Positions 14,742 through 21,756 of a stretch of DNA of 31,508 nucleotides are shown here, piece after piece. The stretch's first letter is position 1, and every line of letters begins with the position of its first letter. The DNA is taken from positions 1-31,508 of the forward strand of contig JASLCF010000176.1 of NCBI GenBank assembly GCA_030146155.1. The letters run 5' to 3'. This DNA comes from Savagea sp. (lineage in GTDB: Bacteria > Bacillota > Bacilli > Bacillales_A > Planococcaceae). The translations under genes and the position numbers were made by a program. Under the pieces are notes generated by a model that saw only the letters and a program-made list of their open reading frames with translations, was not told where the DNA came from and made no database searches.

Positions 14742-15575
14742 TCAAATTAATTTTTCATTTCTTTTCTCCATACGCTCTAAGTACGTTGAAAATAATTCAC
14801 GATAAGCTGGGGTCAGCTTGAAGTCAGTAGTGATTGCTGTCATTCCCTCTAATTCCCGATAAAGACGCTCTACTACTTCTGTGACTGTCAAAGGGATACC
14901 TAGAAGTTCTGACAAAGAGGCCATGACTTCTGGTTTAACCTGCGGATATGCAAATTTTGTCGATTCCCCAGCAAGACCGATTTCATAACATGAGCGAATA
15001 AATGCTGCACGTTCTGCTCCACTTCCTTCAACACTTAAATAAATTTGAACAGCAACCGCTTGACGTATTCTGCGTTGTGAAATTCCTGCAAACTTCTTTC
15101 CATCTATACTCAAATCAAAACTTCCTGGACAATATGAACCTACTATTTCATAAGCTTTTATCTGGTCTTTGGCTTCAGGAAAAATGCGACGGATTAATTC
15201 AAACATCGCTTCATAGCCTTCATCAATATCAATGCGCCCGACTTCTTCTGAGAAAACCAAAGTAATATTGAGTACACCTTTGTCTAATAAAACAGCTAAT
15301 CCCCCTGAATTTCTAATAATCGGACGATAACCATTTACTCGACAATGAGCAATCACATCATCAATGTAAGGTAACCTCGCGTCTTGAATACCCAATACGA
15401 TTGTACGATCATGTACCCAAGTTCTTACTGCAGCATGGAGCTCTCGCTTCCCAACTAAATCACAGAGTAAATCATCCATGGCAAAGGATGACATTGCCGA
15501 CTCATCAGTAAATGATTCAGAATGGTCAATCCAAGAGTAATGGCTTTGTTGTAACAATGTCTGTTGTTCTTTCAT
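14742..15575 (-). CDS. lipL: Octanoyl-[GcvH]:protein N-octanoyltransferase LipL
   Basis: A 277-residue enzyme of the biotin/lipoate ligase fold that moves octanoyl groups from GcvH to the E2 subunits of 2-oxoacid dehydrogenases, a step of lipoic acid assembly in Bacillales. The acyl-carrying cysteine is Cys149 in GSYCPGSFDLS, matching Cys150 of B. subtilis LipL, with the lysine in KKFAGISQRR just after. IRNSGGLAVLLD is the substrate-pocket loop. The start at 15575 is chosen because ATAGGAAG precedes it and the protein then aligns with YwfL; the longer frame would begin inside the promoter. It is the first gene of lipL-ywfO-ywgA. Confidence 0.94.
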   Translation of the reverse strand: MKEQQTLLQQSHYSWIDHSESFTDESAMSSFAMDDLLCDLVGKRELHAAVRTWVHDRTIVLGIQDARLPYIDDVIAHCRVNGYRPIIRNSGGLAVLLDKGVLNITLVFSEEVGRIDIDEGYEAMFELIRRIFPEAKDQIKAYEIVGSYCPGSFDLSIDGKKFAGISQRRIRQAVAVQIYLSVEGSGAERAAFIRSCYEIGLAGESTKFAYPQVKPEVMASLSELLGIPLTVTEVVERLYRELEGMTAITTDFKLTPAYRELFSTYLERMEKRNEKLI

Positions 15576-15607
15576 GAGTAACTTCCTATCTATTTGTTCT
15601 TCTTCAT

Positions 15608-15635
15608 ATCTTATCATTCTCATCCTATGAGTCAA
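15608..15635 (-). promoter_or_regulatory. Promoter of lipL-ywfO-ywgA
   Basis: On the minus strand, TTGACT (15635-15630) and TAAGAT (15613-15608) are 16 bases apart, 33 nt before the preferred lipL start. Confidence 0.55.
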
Positions 15636-15650
15636 ACCTGTATCACGTCA

Positions 15651-15696
15651 AAAAAAAGGATGAATAGGCTACGATTATATTAGCCCGATTCATCCT
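15651..15696 (-). terminator. Terminator of the DUF4230-ung-ywdI-ywdK operon
   Basis: AGGATGAAT (15658-15666) and ATTCATCCT (15688-15696), with an inner GGCT/AGCC helix, form a long stem. On the minus strand it is followed by eight T residues. It lies 9 nt after ywdK. Confidence 0.92.
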
Positions 15697-15705
15697 ATTT
15701 GCAGA

Positions 15706-16086
15706 CTATCTTTTTACGATAGCAATGATAAAGATAACCCATCCTACTAAGAAAAGCACACCACCTAAAGGTGTAATCAAACCAAATTTACCTAACCCGC
15801 CACCCATAAGAGTAGTAACGTATAAACTTCCTGAAAAGAAAATAATACCAATGATAAATAAATTGGCTGCCCATTTCAGTAAAGGTTGTTCTCCAAATAA
15901 AGATTGACTCATTAACACACCTATGACTAAGAGCGCTAGGGCATGATACATCTGGTATTGAACACCTGTTTCCCACACAGCGATATATTTCTCTTCAACT
16001 TTCCCTTGTAAACCATGTGCACCAAATGCGCCTAAAGCTACTGCTATCATTGCATTCACTGCTCCTATAATTAAATAAAACGGCAT
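15706..16086 (-). CDS. ywdK: DUF423 family membrane protein YwdK
   Basis: A 126-residue membrane protein with four hydrophobic segments. The family signature GAFGAHGL is at residues 19-26, followed by WETGVQYQMYHALALL, both typical of DUF423/YwdK. Function is unknown; members are small four-helix inner membrane proteins. AAAGGAGTG precedes the ATG. It follows ywdI by 22 nt and is the last gene before the terminator. Confidence 0.93.
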   Translation of the reverse strand: MPFYLIIGAVNAMIAVALGAFGAHGLQGKVEEKYIAVWETGVQYQMYHALALLVIGVLMSQSLFGEQPLLKWAANLFIIGIIFFSGSLYVTTLMGGGLGKFGLITPLGGVLFLVGWVIFIIAIVKR

Positions 16087-16108
16087 TTGCTTTCACTCCT
16101 TTTTTTCA

Positions 16109-16369
16109 TTAAAAATCAAAAATCGATTCGCCATTTGCATCCTCTTCTTCCATGACTTGTGGACGAATCATTGCATTCTGAACAGGTACAACAGGTTGTG
16201 TTTGCTGTAAGAAGGTCGTCTGAGGTTCAGTCTTTTCTGGTGCATCTAATGCGACATTGCATAGTGCTTGAATCGCAGTAATGGAAGCGAGTTTGTCTTC
16301 TTTTTTCTGAGCAGATTTTGCATCTTGTAATCGTTTTTCCATTTCTACAATCAATTGTTGTAACATCAT
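16109..16369 (-). CDS. ywdI: YwdI family protein (DUF5327)
   Basis: An 86-residue soluble protein. The N-terminal half is a helical segment, LQQLIVEMEKRLQDAKSAQK, followed by ITAIQALCNVAL as in YwdI/DUF5327; the C-terminal half is Pro/Gln-rich and disordered, ending in the acidic ESIFDF. Function is unknown. The ATG at 16369 is chosen because it overlaps the stop of the 57-aa gene as ATGA and has AGAAGG nine bases upstream; the neighbouring ATG at 16366 is also possible. B. subtilis also has ywdI close to ung. Confidence 0.82.
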   Translation of the reverse strand: MMLQQLIVEMEKRLQDAKSAQKKEDKLASITAIQALCNVALDAPEKTEPQTTFLQQTQPVVPVQNAMIRPQVMEEEDANGESIFDF

Positions 16370-16539
16370 TTGCGTGTACCTTCTTTCTTTTGGAACAATT
16401 GACAAGGGAGACCAGAAGCTCTTCTAACAACGGCTGAGGGTAACTCTCTTGTTTTAAAGCCATGTGCTACACATGCTCGTGGAGCGGCTTGTTCCCAAGT
16501 GATTTTGAAATATCGACAACTAAAACAATTGGGTTGCAC
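16366..16539 (-). CDS. Small four-cysteine protein between ung and ywdI
   Basis: A 57-residue gene starting with GTG (16539-16537) directly after the ung stop (TAAGTG), with GGAGGG nine bases upstream. Its stop overlaps the ywdI start as ATGA. The protein begins VQPNCFSCRYFKITWEQAA, continues PRACVAHGFKTRELPSAVV and ends SGLPCQLFQKK. Cys5, Cys8, Cys23 and Cys46 suggest a small zinc ribbon or Fe-S knuckle. From memory, short proteins with a C-x-x-C-x-Y/F-x-x-T-W-x(4)-P-x-x-C-x-x-x-G-F-K pattern occur widely in bacteria, but I cannot name the family. Coupling to ung hints at a DNA repair link; that is inference. Confidence 0.82.
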   Translation of the reverse strand: MQPNCFSCRYFKITWEQAAPRACVAHGFKTRELPSAVVRRASGLPCQLFQKKEGTRK

Positions 16540-17229
16540 TTAGTCTTTCCCTCCATCACGACTCACTGAACACCAATCAATCGGTGCTTGACCCCATTGT
16601 ACCAAATATTGATTCGCTCGGGTAAAGGGACGGCTTCCGAAAAACCCACGATAAGCACTCAAAGGACTTGGATGGGGTCCTAAAAGACAAGCATGCTTTT
16701 GTTGATCGATTTGTTTTGCCTTCTTTTGAGCCGCTGCCCCCCATAAGATGAAAACAATGGGTTCTTCTCTTTCGTTCAACTGAGCGATGATAAAATCAGT
16801 CAACTGCTCCCATCCCTTTGCACGATGACTATGTGCTTGGCCTTTACGAACAGTCAATACAGTATTTAAAAGTAAGACACCTTGTGTTGCCCAAGAAGAT
16901 AAATCACCTTGCGTTGGTTGACTACATCCTACATCCTCTACTAATTCTTGATAGATATTACGCAGACTAGGAGGTATCTTCACGCCAGGATGAACCGAAA
17001 AACTTAAACCATTTGCCTGACCTTCACCGTGATATGGGTCTTGGCCCAAAATAACTACTTTAACAGCATCAAAAGACGTCTTTTGTAAAGCTTCAAATAA
17101 TTGATGTTGAGGTGGAAAAATAATCGACTCCCGATACTCTTTGTCTATAAAGGACTTCAATTTCTGAATCTCTAGCTTTTCTTTTAATGGTTCTAATTGA
17201 GATGCCCATCCTTTTATTTCAAGAAACAT
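16540..17229 (-). CDS. ung: Uracil-DNA glycosylase, family 1
   Basis: A 229-residue repair enzyme that removes uracil from DNA. The water-activating loop GQDPYHGEGQANG places the catalytic Asp at residue 64, and HPSPLSAYRGFFG (His186) is the minor-groove intercalation loop with the second catalytic residue. LLLNTVLTVRKGQAHSH is the uracil pocket region. Length and motifs are those of a complete family 1 enzyme. AGGAGG lies nine bases before the ATG. It starts 2 nt after the DUF4230 gene and ends directly at the 57-aa gene, so four to five genes appear cotranscribed. Confidence 0.98.
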   Translation of the reverse strand: MFLEIKGWASQLEPLKEKLEIQKLKSFIDKEYRESIIFPPQHQLFEALQKTSFDAVKVVILGQDPYHGEGQANGLSFSVHPGVKIPPSLRNIYQELVEDVGCSQPTQGDLSSWATQGVLLLNTVLTVRKGQAHSHRAKGWEQLTDFIIAQLNEREEPIVFILWGAAAQKKAKQIDQQKHACLLGPHPSPLSAYRGFFGSRPFTRANQYLVQWGQAPIDWCSVSRDGGKD

Positions 17230-17231
17230 CT

Positions 17232-17861
17232 TTAGTCCTCCTGTTCTTTAAAATCAATTTCAACTTGATACCCTTCAAATTCAAACAATCTGCGAATCAA
17301 TTGTTCTGCATTTTTCTCAGCGGTCCTTAATACCCCTTGCATTTTCGCTTCTTCAATCACAAGTGTTTTTGCTTCACTCGCTAATTCAAAAGCTTCTTGA
17401 ATCTTAGCTTCAGAGCGAAACAATCCTTCAGTCGAAAATAAATCGACTCGTTCAAAATCTAAATCGACACCGGCTAGAAATTCTGCAGGAGGCAACTGTA
17501 GTACGATACGCTGTTTCTCCTCATCCACTTCAATATCCTCTGTTGAAAAAGTAGAAAAATCAATCCCCGCTTTCACAGACCCTGGAATAACTAAAAGCAA
17601 CTTTCTTTTCGTTCCTGGCAAATTAACACCAATTGCTTTGCCAAATAATTGATTATCTTCTCTTTCAATGACCACTTTTGTGAACGCCTCAGCTGTTGCC
17701 AATTCCTCGATGTCTCTTACTTGCTCGACAAATGAGCTTTTGGTTTCCTGAAATGTAGAGCCGTTTTTTAATTGATAGATAAGAATGATAGCTGCTGCAA
17801 CCATTAGAATCAAAAGGATCACTAACGGATTGAATAAGCCTTTGAGCAACCTTTTCTTCAT
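17232..17861 (-). CDS. DUF4230 domain-containing membrane-anchored protein
   Basis: A 209-residue protein with one N-terminal membrane anchor (about residues 12-30, PLVILLILMVAAAIILIYQ) and a long outer domain matching DUF4230. The pattern includes FTKVVIEREDNQLFGK, KLLLVIPGSVKAGIDF, IVLQLPPAEFL and a helical tail with LRTAEKNAEQLIRRLFEFEGY. Function is unknown; members are single-span proteins with a band-7-like feel in the last helices, which is only an impression. GAGGA lies upstream of the ATG. It is the first gene of the ung operon and diverges from yojF. Confidence 0.85.
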   Translation of the reverse strand: MKKRLLKGLFNPLVILLILMVAAAIILIYQLKNGSTFQETKSSFVEQVRDIEELATAEAFTKVVIEREDNQLFGKAIGVNLPGTKRKLLLVIPGSVKAGIDFSTFSTEDIEVDEEKQRIVLQLPPAEFLAGVDLDFERVDLFSTEGLFRSEAKIQEAFELASEAKTLVIEEAKMQGVLRTAEKNAEQLIRRLFEFEGYQVEIDFKEQED

Positions 17862-17995
17862 CAGACATTCCTCGTTTCACGCATATTTTCTATTCCTTAG
17901 CATAGGGAATATTGTGCAAGAAGACAACCGTAAATCGTGAGTATCGCAATTTGTTCACAAATTATTTATACTAGATAAGACAAGGAGGTTCACTT

Positions 17996-18346
17996 ATGAA
18001 AAAAGTTGAATGGAAAGCATTACAAGATGAGTTAAATCGTTATCAACATAAATCGGTATTCATTCATTTGGAGACTACAAATGGAGCCTATGCAAGTCAT
18101 TTTCAAGAAGGTTTTTTTAACAGTGGTGCATTTATCCGCAACGTAGAACTGACTTATGATCTTGGAAAAGTCACACCTGACTATCCTCATCGCGTAGGAT
18201 TAAAAACTACAAATGGTTGGGTCTACGCACAAGGCATTACTCACTACGAAGTTGACGAACAGAATCGGTTATTAATGGCCGGTTTAGACCACGAGGGAAA
18301 ATTAGCAGTCGCTCTACAAATTAGCGAAACTGCTTTTCCAGTATAG
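17996..18346 (+). CDS. yojF: DUF1806 protein YojF
   Basis: A 116-residue soluble protein of the YojF/DUF1806 family. The sequence shows strand-rich stretches (SVFIHLETTNGAYASHF, FIRNVELTYDLGKV, YPHRVGLKTTNGWVYAQG) consistent with a small beta-barrel. In Bacillales it is found directly upstream of bshB2 and is thought to assist bacillithiol metabolism, though its exact role is not settled to my knowledge. AAGGAGG lies nine bases before the ATG. The gap to bshB2 is 11 nt. Confidence 0.92.
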   Translation: MKKVEWKALQDELNRYQHKSVFIHLETTNGAYASHFQEGFFNSGAFIRNVELTYDLGKVTPDYPHRVGLKTTNGWVYAQGITHYEVDEQNRLLMAGLDHEGKLAVALQISETAFPV

Positions 18347-18357
18347 GAGGACAGAGA

Positions 18358-19035
18358 ATGCTCACTCAAGAAAAACATGTATTAATTTTACTTCCTCATC
18401 CAGATGATGAATCATTTGGTATGAGTTTAACCATCGCTAAATATCGCTCGATGAATGTTCCTGTTACCTATGTTTGTTGGACTTTAGGCGAAATGGGAAG
18501 AAATTTTGGAAATCCTCCTTTTGCCACTCGGGAATCTTTGCCTCAAATTAGAAAAAAAGAATTATTCAAAGCGGCAGAAGCAATGAATCTAACAGATGTT
18601 CGCCTCGGTGGCTTACGTGATAAAACATTAGAATTTGAAGATGACCAAGTAATGGTTGACCGTGTACTTGCTTATATTGAAGAACTTCAACCTTCTATTA
18701 TCTATTCTTTCTATCCAGGTTATGCAGTACACCCTGATCATGAGGCTTCTGCTCGTGCGGTCATTCGCGCGGTAAAGCGTCTACCAGCGAATCAACGACC
18801 AAAGTTACATCTGGTTGCTTTCTCTAACGATGCCAAAGAAAAATTGGGAGAACCTGATATTCACTTCCATCTTCCTGAAATGAGCCAGCATAAATTAGAG
18901 GCTTTACGTGCACATGCCTCTCAAACAGCTCTCATGCTGGATCGAATCGAACAAGGTTTAGTGAATGATGACCTTGAAGCCAAGCAGTATTTAGAAAATG
19001 AATACTTTTATACGTACCAAGGTTCACTCGATTAA
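18358..19035 (+). CDS. bshB2: Bacillithiol biosynthesis deacetylase BshB2
   Basis: A 225-residue LmbE/PIG-L-type zinc deacetylase that removes the acetyl group from GlcNAc-malate (bacillithiol synthesis step 2) or from bacillithiol conjugates. Zinc ligands are seen in PHPDDE (His14, Asp17 within residues 13-18) and HPDHE (His125, His128). The family name follows from the yojF neighbour and the sequence pattern; BshB1 would normally sit with bshA elsewhere. AGGAGGACAG precedes the start. It is cotranscribed with yojF. Confidence 0.94.
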   Translation: MLTQEKHVLILLPHPDDESFGMSLTIAKYRSMNVPVTYVCWTLGEMGRNFGNPPFATRESLPQIRKKELFKAAEAMNLTDVRLGGLRDKTLEFEDDQVMVDRVLAYIEELQPSIIYSFYPGYAVHPDHEASARAVIRAVKRLPANQRPKLHLVAFSNDAKEKLGEPDIHFHLPEMSQHKLEALRAHASQTALMLDRIEQGLVNDDLEAKQYLENEYFYTYQGSLD

Positions 19036-19057
19036 CATCCCTATTGAAAAAGAAGGG

Positions 19058-19152
19058 GCTGGGACATCAGTCAAAAAGTAATAGAAAAACTAAAATTAAT
19101 AAAGTAAAAAACGCATGAAATCAAGGTTTTAGCCTTTGATTTCATGCGTTTT
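19058..19152. repeat. GGGGCTGGGACATCAGTC motif and long inverted repeat downstream of bshB2
   Basis: GGGGCTGGGACATCAGTC (19058-19075) resembles sequences often found next to insertion sequences and repeats in Firmicutes. It is followed by a 17-bp perfect stem, AAAACGCATGAAATCAA (19108-19124) and its complement (19136-19152), with an 11-nt loop. No transposase frame is near. It reads as the scar or end of a lost element; the hairpin may double as terminator for yojF-bshB2, though its T tract is short. Confidence 0.5.
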
Positions 19153-19237
19153 AAGGATTTTCAGGTTCTTTGTCAACTAACGTTGGTGAAGAATTGTAGT
19201 CGATGAATAGAGGTTGGCTGTAGGACGCGTTAAGAAG

Positions 19238-19258
19238 TCAGTGTAACTGATTTTTTTG
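19238..19258 (+). terminator. Weak terminator-like hairpin
   Basis: TCAGT-GTA-ACTGA followed by TTTTTTT on the plus strand. The stem is only 5 bp, so termination strength is doubtful. Confidence 0.35.
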
Positions 19259-19290
19259 AAGAGTTCTTTTTATAGGGGATATCCAAATCA

Positions 19291-19431
19291 CCCGTTGCTT
19301 TCCGTTCCAGATGGACGCGTTCTTGGGGGCGTTCGGTGAGCCGCTTCCTTCGCTTCGCTCTGTCCAGGGTCTCACCTGTAACGCTAAAATACCCAAGGAG
19401 TCGCCATCTTACACTTCAAGCAACTAAAACC
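19291..19431. repeat. GC-rich dispersed-repeat element of the Bacillales type
   Basis: About 140 bases, clearly more GC-rich than the surroundings, carrying GCTTTCCG, CGGTGAGCC, TTCGCTTCGCTC, GGGTCTCACCTGT and CCAAGGAGTCGCC in that order. The same order of short blocks is familiar from abundant intergenic repeats in Bacillus, Lysinibacillus and Planococcaceae genomes. GGTGAG (19335-19340) and CTCACC (19371-19376) can pair around a C/T-rich loop. No coding frame is evident. Only one copy is in this window. Confidence 0.55.
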
Positions 19432-19729
19432 TACTGATTTAAATCTAACTACAAAAAAATCATCTGGCCATTTATATTGTAGGGATTTATTGATAGATGA
19501 CTTCTATAAGTTTTAACTTAAAGTGTACTCTCATTCGTTTCCTATAAACTTAATAGAGCTAGAGCACGCTTCTGTCGCCATAATCAAGACTACCATTTTT
19601 ATAGCTAATGGCGTTTTGATTTTTAATGCTGCAAACTTCGCAATGTATAGCGTGTAGCTTAGTTTTCTATGAATTAACTTACATTTACTCCCTTCCAAAG
19701 TGCCCCTATGAAAAAATCATGTTCAAAAA
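19432..19729. other. Gene-free stretch between repeat elements
   Basis: About 300 bases with no supported gene. A 74-codon frame on the plus strand runs into the hairpin repeat and has no ribosome binding site. Nothing else is recognised. Confidence 0.5.
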
Positions 19730-19811
19730 AACGTTAGTGAAATTCCATCACCTTCTCCAAAGTTCAAGAGAAGGTGATTTTCTTTCACCAACGTTATCTA
19801 TTATAAAATCG
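19730..19811 (-). repeat. Hairpin repeat copy 2, terminator of tdh
   Basis: The core at 19730-19795 has the same outer and inner arms as copy 1 with a different apical loop. On the minus strand its stem runs straight into seven T residues (AACGTTTTTTTG), the best U tract of the three copies. It starts 49 nt after the tdh stop. Bases 19796-19811 match the right flank of copy 3 (ATCTATTATA). Confidence 0.85.
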
Positions 19812-19844
19812 ATATTCAGAGATTTTATCCCCGTCTGTTTTTCA

Positions 19845-20801
19845 TTATAAGGAATGCTGATTATATTTTTTGGCAATATGATGCAACATATCTTCAGTCA
19901 TTGTAGTTAAATTATATTTCGCTTTGAATCCCCATTGCTCCTGTGCTTCTATTGTTTCTATCGAATCTGGCCAACTATCTGCAATAGCTTGACGAACAGG
20001 GTCTACCTCATAGGTCATTTCAAAAGTTGGTATATGCTTTTTAATTTCTGCAGCAATCTGTTCAGGGGCAAAACTCATTCCTGATACGTTGAAAGCATTG
20101 CGAGTGATTAATCGAGAACCATCAGCCATCATCAAATCCATAATTGCATCAATCGCATCTGGCATATACATCATATCCATATATGTTCCTTCACCAATAT
20201 AAGAGGTGTATTTCCCTTTTTGAATAGCCGAGTAAAAAATATCTACCGCATAATCAGTCGTTCCTCCACCTGGCTCTGCAACATGGGAAATTAAACCTGG
20301 AAAACGAACACCACGTGTATCTACTCCAAATTTATGGAAATAATAATCACATAGTAATTCTCCTGACACTTTGTTCACGCCGTACATCGTTGTAGGTCGT
20401 TGAATAGTCAACTGAGGGGTATTGATTTTTGGCGTGGAAGGACCAAAAGCACCAATTGAGCTAGGAGTGAAAAACGATAGATTCATTTCACGAGCTACCT
20501 CAAGTGCGTTGACTAGACCATTCATATTAATATGCCAAGCCAACATCGGATTCCCTTCTGCTGTTGCAGAAAGAAGTGCTGCCATATGCATCATTGTATC
20601 CGCTTGAAAACTTTGAGTGACAACTCTTAGACGTTCTCCATCCGTAACATCTACAATCTCAAAAGGCCCATCTGCTAGTAAAGCATGGGGGGGATGAATA
20701 TCTGTTGCAAGAACTTGTTCATTCCCTAATTGAGCACGCAAACGATTCACCAACTCTGTTCCAATTTGACCATTTGCACCTGTTACGATTACTCTTTTCA
20801 T
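19845..20801 (-). CDS. tdh: L-threonine 3-dehydrogenase, SDR (epimerase-like) type
   Basis: A 318-residue NAD-dependent enzyme that oxidises L-threonine to 2-amino-3-ketobutyrate. The NAD-binding motif TGANGQIG is at residues 7-14, Ser114/Ser115 follow in FTPSSIGAFG, and the catalytic YxxxK is Tyr140-Lys144 (MYGVNK). The overall sequence matches the short-chain, UDP-galactose-epimerase-like threonine dehydrogenases rather than the zinc alcohol-dehydrogenase type. The presence of kbl 1 kb upstream on the same strand supports this over a sugar epimerase. AAGGAGGAG precedes the ATG. A good promoter and a candidate CcpA site lie upstream; the hairpin repeat terminates it. Confidence 0.9.
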   Translation of the reverse strand: MKRVIVTGANGQIGTELVNRLRAQLGNEQVLATDIHPPHALLADGPFEIVDVTDGERLRVVTQSFQADTMMHMAALLSATAEGNPMLAWHINMNGLVNALEVAREMNLSFFTPSSIGAFGPSTPKINTPQLTIQRPTTMYGVNKVSGELLCDYYFHKFGVDTRGVRFPGLISHVAEPGGGTTDYAVDIFYSAIQKGKYTSYIGEGTYMDMMYMPDAIDAIMDLMMADGSRLITRNAFNVSGMSFAPEQIAAEIKKHIPTFEMTYEVDPVRQAIADSWPDSIETIEAQEQWGFKAKYNLTTMTEDMLHHIAKKYNQHSL

Positions 20802-20884
20802 TCCTATCTCCTCCTTTATTGTGCTTCTGAGAAAAACACTGTCTTTTTATAATTTATACAAGTCTTATTTTACTAGTTATATTG

Positions 20885-20913
20885 ATTATATAATGTCTTT
20901 TCAATAAATACAA
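20885..20913 (-). promoter_or_regulatory. Promoter of tdh
   Basis: On the minus strand, TTGTAT (20913-20908) and the consensus TATAAT (20890-20885) are exactly 17 bases apart. Confidence 0.7.
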
Positions 20914-20920
20914 TGTTTTA

Positions 20921-20936
20921 ATAAAAGCGTTATCAT
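20921..20936. promoter_or_regulatory. Candidate CcpA-binding site (cre)
   Basis: On the minus strand ATGATAACGCTTTTAT fits the cre consensus WTGNNARCGNWWWCAW with one mismatch. It lies 8 bp upstream of the tdh -35, a position seen for CcpA activation, and about 30 bp upstream of the -10 of the divergent gene, where it could block or activate that promoter. Confidence 0.45.
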
Positions 20937-20962
20937 TTTTTCAGTACGTCCCACTTTTTTTC

Positions 20963-20971
20963 TGCTATAAT
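20963..20971 (+). promoter_or_regulatory. Extended -10 promoter of the 222-aa gene
   Basis: TGCTATAAT carries the TG-N-TATAAT extended -10 motif. No good -35 is seen, which such promoters tolerate. Confidence 0.5.
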
Positions 20972-20995
20972 TAGCTTTAGAAAGGAATGAATCGC

Positions 20996-21664
20996 ATGTC
21001 TCAAAAACCTAAAGTAAAAAGATTTAATTTTGGAAGAATTCTCATCATGTTTGCCCTCGGTGTCTCGATTGCTTTACTCGGCGAAACACTTGCTTGGTCA
21101 AAATGGGTAACACTTTTATTGATTTTCACTGTTTTAACTTCTTTTTCAATCGCCTGGCCTTTTTATGTGATTTATAAAACCAATCAACTAAAATTAGTTG
21201 ATCGTTATATTATTAACAACGCGAAGCGCCCTATTTTTTCTTATGCTTATGAAGTTGCGTATGGAACGGAACAAGATATCATTGATACACTTAAAAGCTT
21301 ATTAAGTCGTTATCCACAAGCAGAGATGCAAGTCGTTTATAAAGGGAATTTAGCTATTCATCAAAAAGATGCGAAAGCATTAATTGCACATGCCAATCAA
21401 TTAGAACCTTCAGAGTACCGTGCTTATTTTTTAGCAATTGGGTATGCCATGGAGAATAAAATGGATGAGGCACGTAACTTTATCTCTAAACTAAGCTCTC
21501 CTTGGGCAATTTACTCTGCGAAAGCTTACTTAGCAGCGAAAGAAAAAGACCGCGTTGCATTCGATGAGGCAAATACTCAACTACAAAAAGTAACAAGAGG
21601 TATGCAAAAATATGTGGCTTACCACAATTTCAATCGCGTAAAACAAGAGACCTTTAAAGAATAA
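20996..21664 (+). CDS. Unknown membrane protein with helical-repeat cytoplasmic domain
   Basis: A 222-residue protein I do not recognise. Residues about 12-32 and 38-58 form two membrane segments (ILIMFALGVSIALLGETLAW and WVTLLLIFTVLTSFSIAWPF). The remaining 160 residues are helical with TPR-like alternation: DIIDTLKSLLSRYPQAEMQ, DAKALIAHANQLEPSEYR, MDEARNFISKLSSPWA and AYLAAKEKDRVAFDEANTQL. A scaffold or protein-interaction role on the inner membrane face would fit, but that is inference. The ATG at 20996 is chosen because AAAGGA abuts the earlier ATG at 20987 too closely. It stands alone between tdh and kbl on the opposite strand. Confidence 0.8.
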   Translation: MSQKPKVKRFNFGRILIMFALGVSIALLGETLAWSKWVTLLLIFTVLTSFSIAWPFYVIYKTNQLKLVDRYIINNAKRPIFSYAYEVAYGTEQDIIDTLKSLLSRYPQAEMQVVYKGNLAIHQKDAKALIAHANQLEPSEYRAYFLAIGYAMENKMDEARNFISKLSSPWAIYSAKAYLAAKEKDRVAFDEANTQLQKVTRGMQKYVAYHNFNRVKQETFKE

Positions 21665-21668
21665 TTTA

Positions 21669-21705
21669 AAAAAGTTGAAACGGAGAAAATCCGCTTCAAC
21701 TTTTT
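21669..21705. terminator. Bidirectional terminator between the 222-aa gene and kbl
   Basis: AAAAAGTTGAA and TTCAACTTTTT enclose CGGA-GAAAA-TCCG (arms separated by one A/C mismatch). T tracts occur on both strands, suiting the two convergent genes. Confidence 0.92.
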
Positions 21706-21756
21706 ATTTATATTGATTGAAATAATTGGTGATTTCTATTAATATCTTATGAGAAA

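Noticed and set aside
15788..15976. 62-codon minus-strand frame inside ywdK
   Set aside because: Out-of-frame overlap with a well-supported DUF423 gene; no family match.
16227..16463. 78-codon frame on the minus strand across ywdI
   Set aside because: It overlaps ywdI and the 57-aa gene in another frame, has no ribosome binding site, and its composition is unlike its neighbours. The 57-aa frame explains the region better.
19626..19850. 74-codon frame on the plus strand
   Set aside because: It runs through hairpin repeat copy 2 and has no ribosome binding site. The frame at 31031-31318 arises the same way from copy 3, so the resemblance of their peptides comes from the repeat and not from a gene family.
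19845..20801. Annotation of tdh as UDP-glucose 4-epimerase
   Set aside because: The fold is shared, but the residues around the active site and the presence of kbl nearby favour the SDR-type threonine dehydrogenase.
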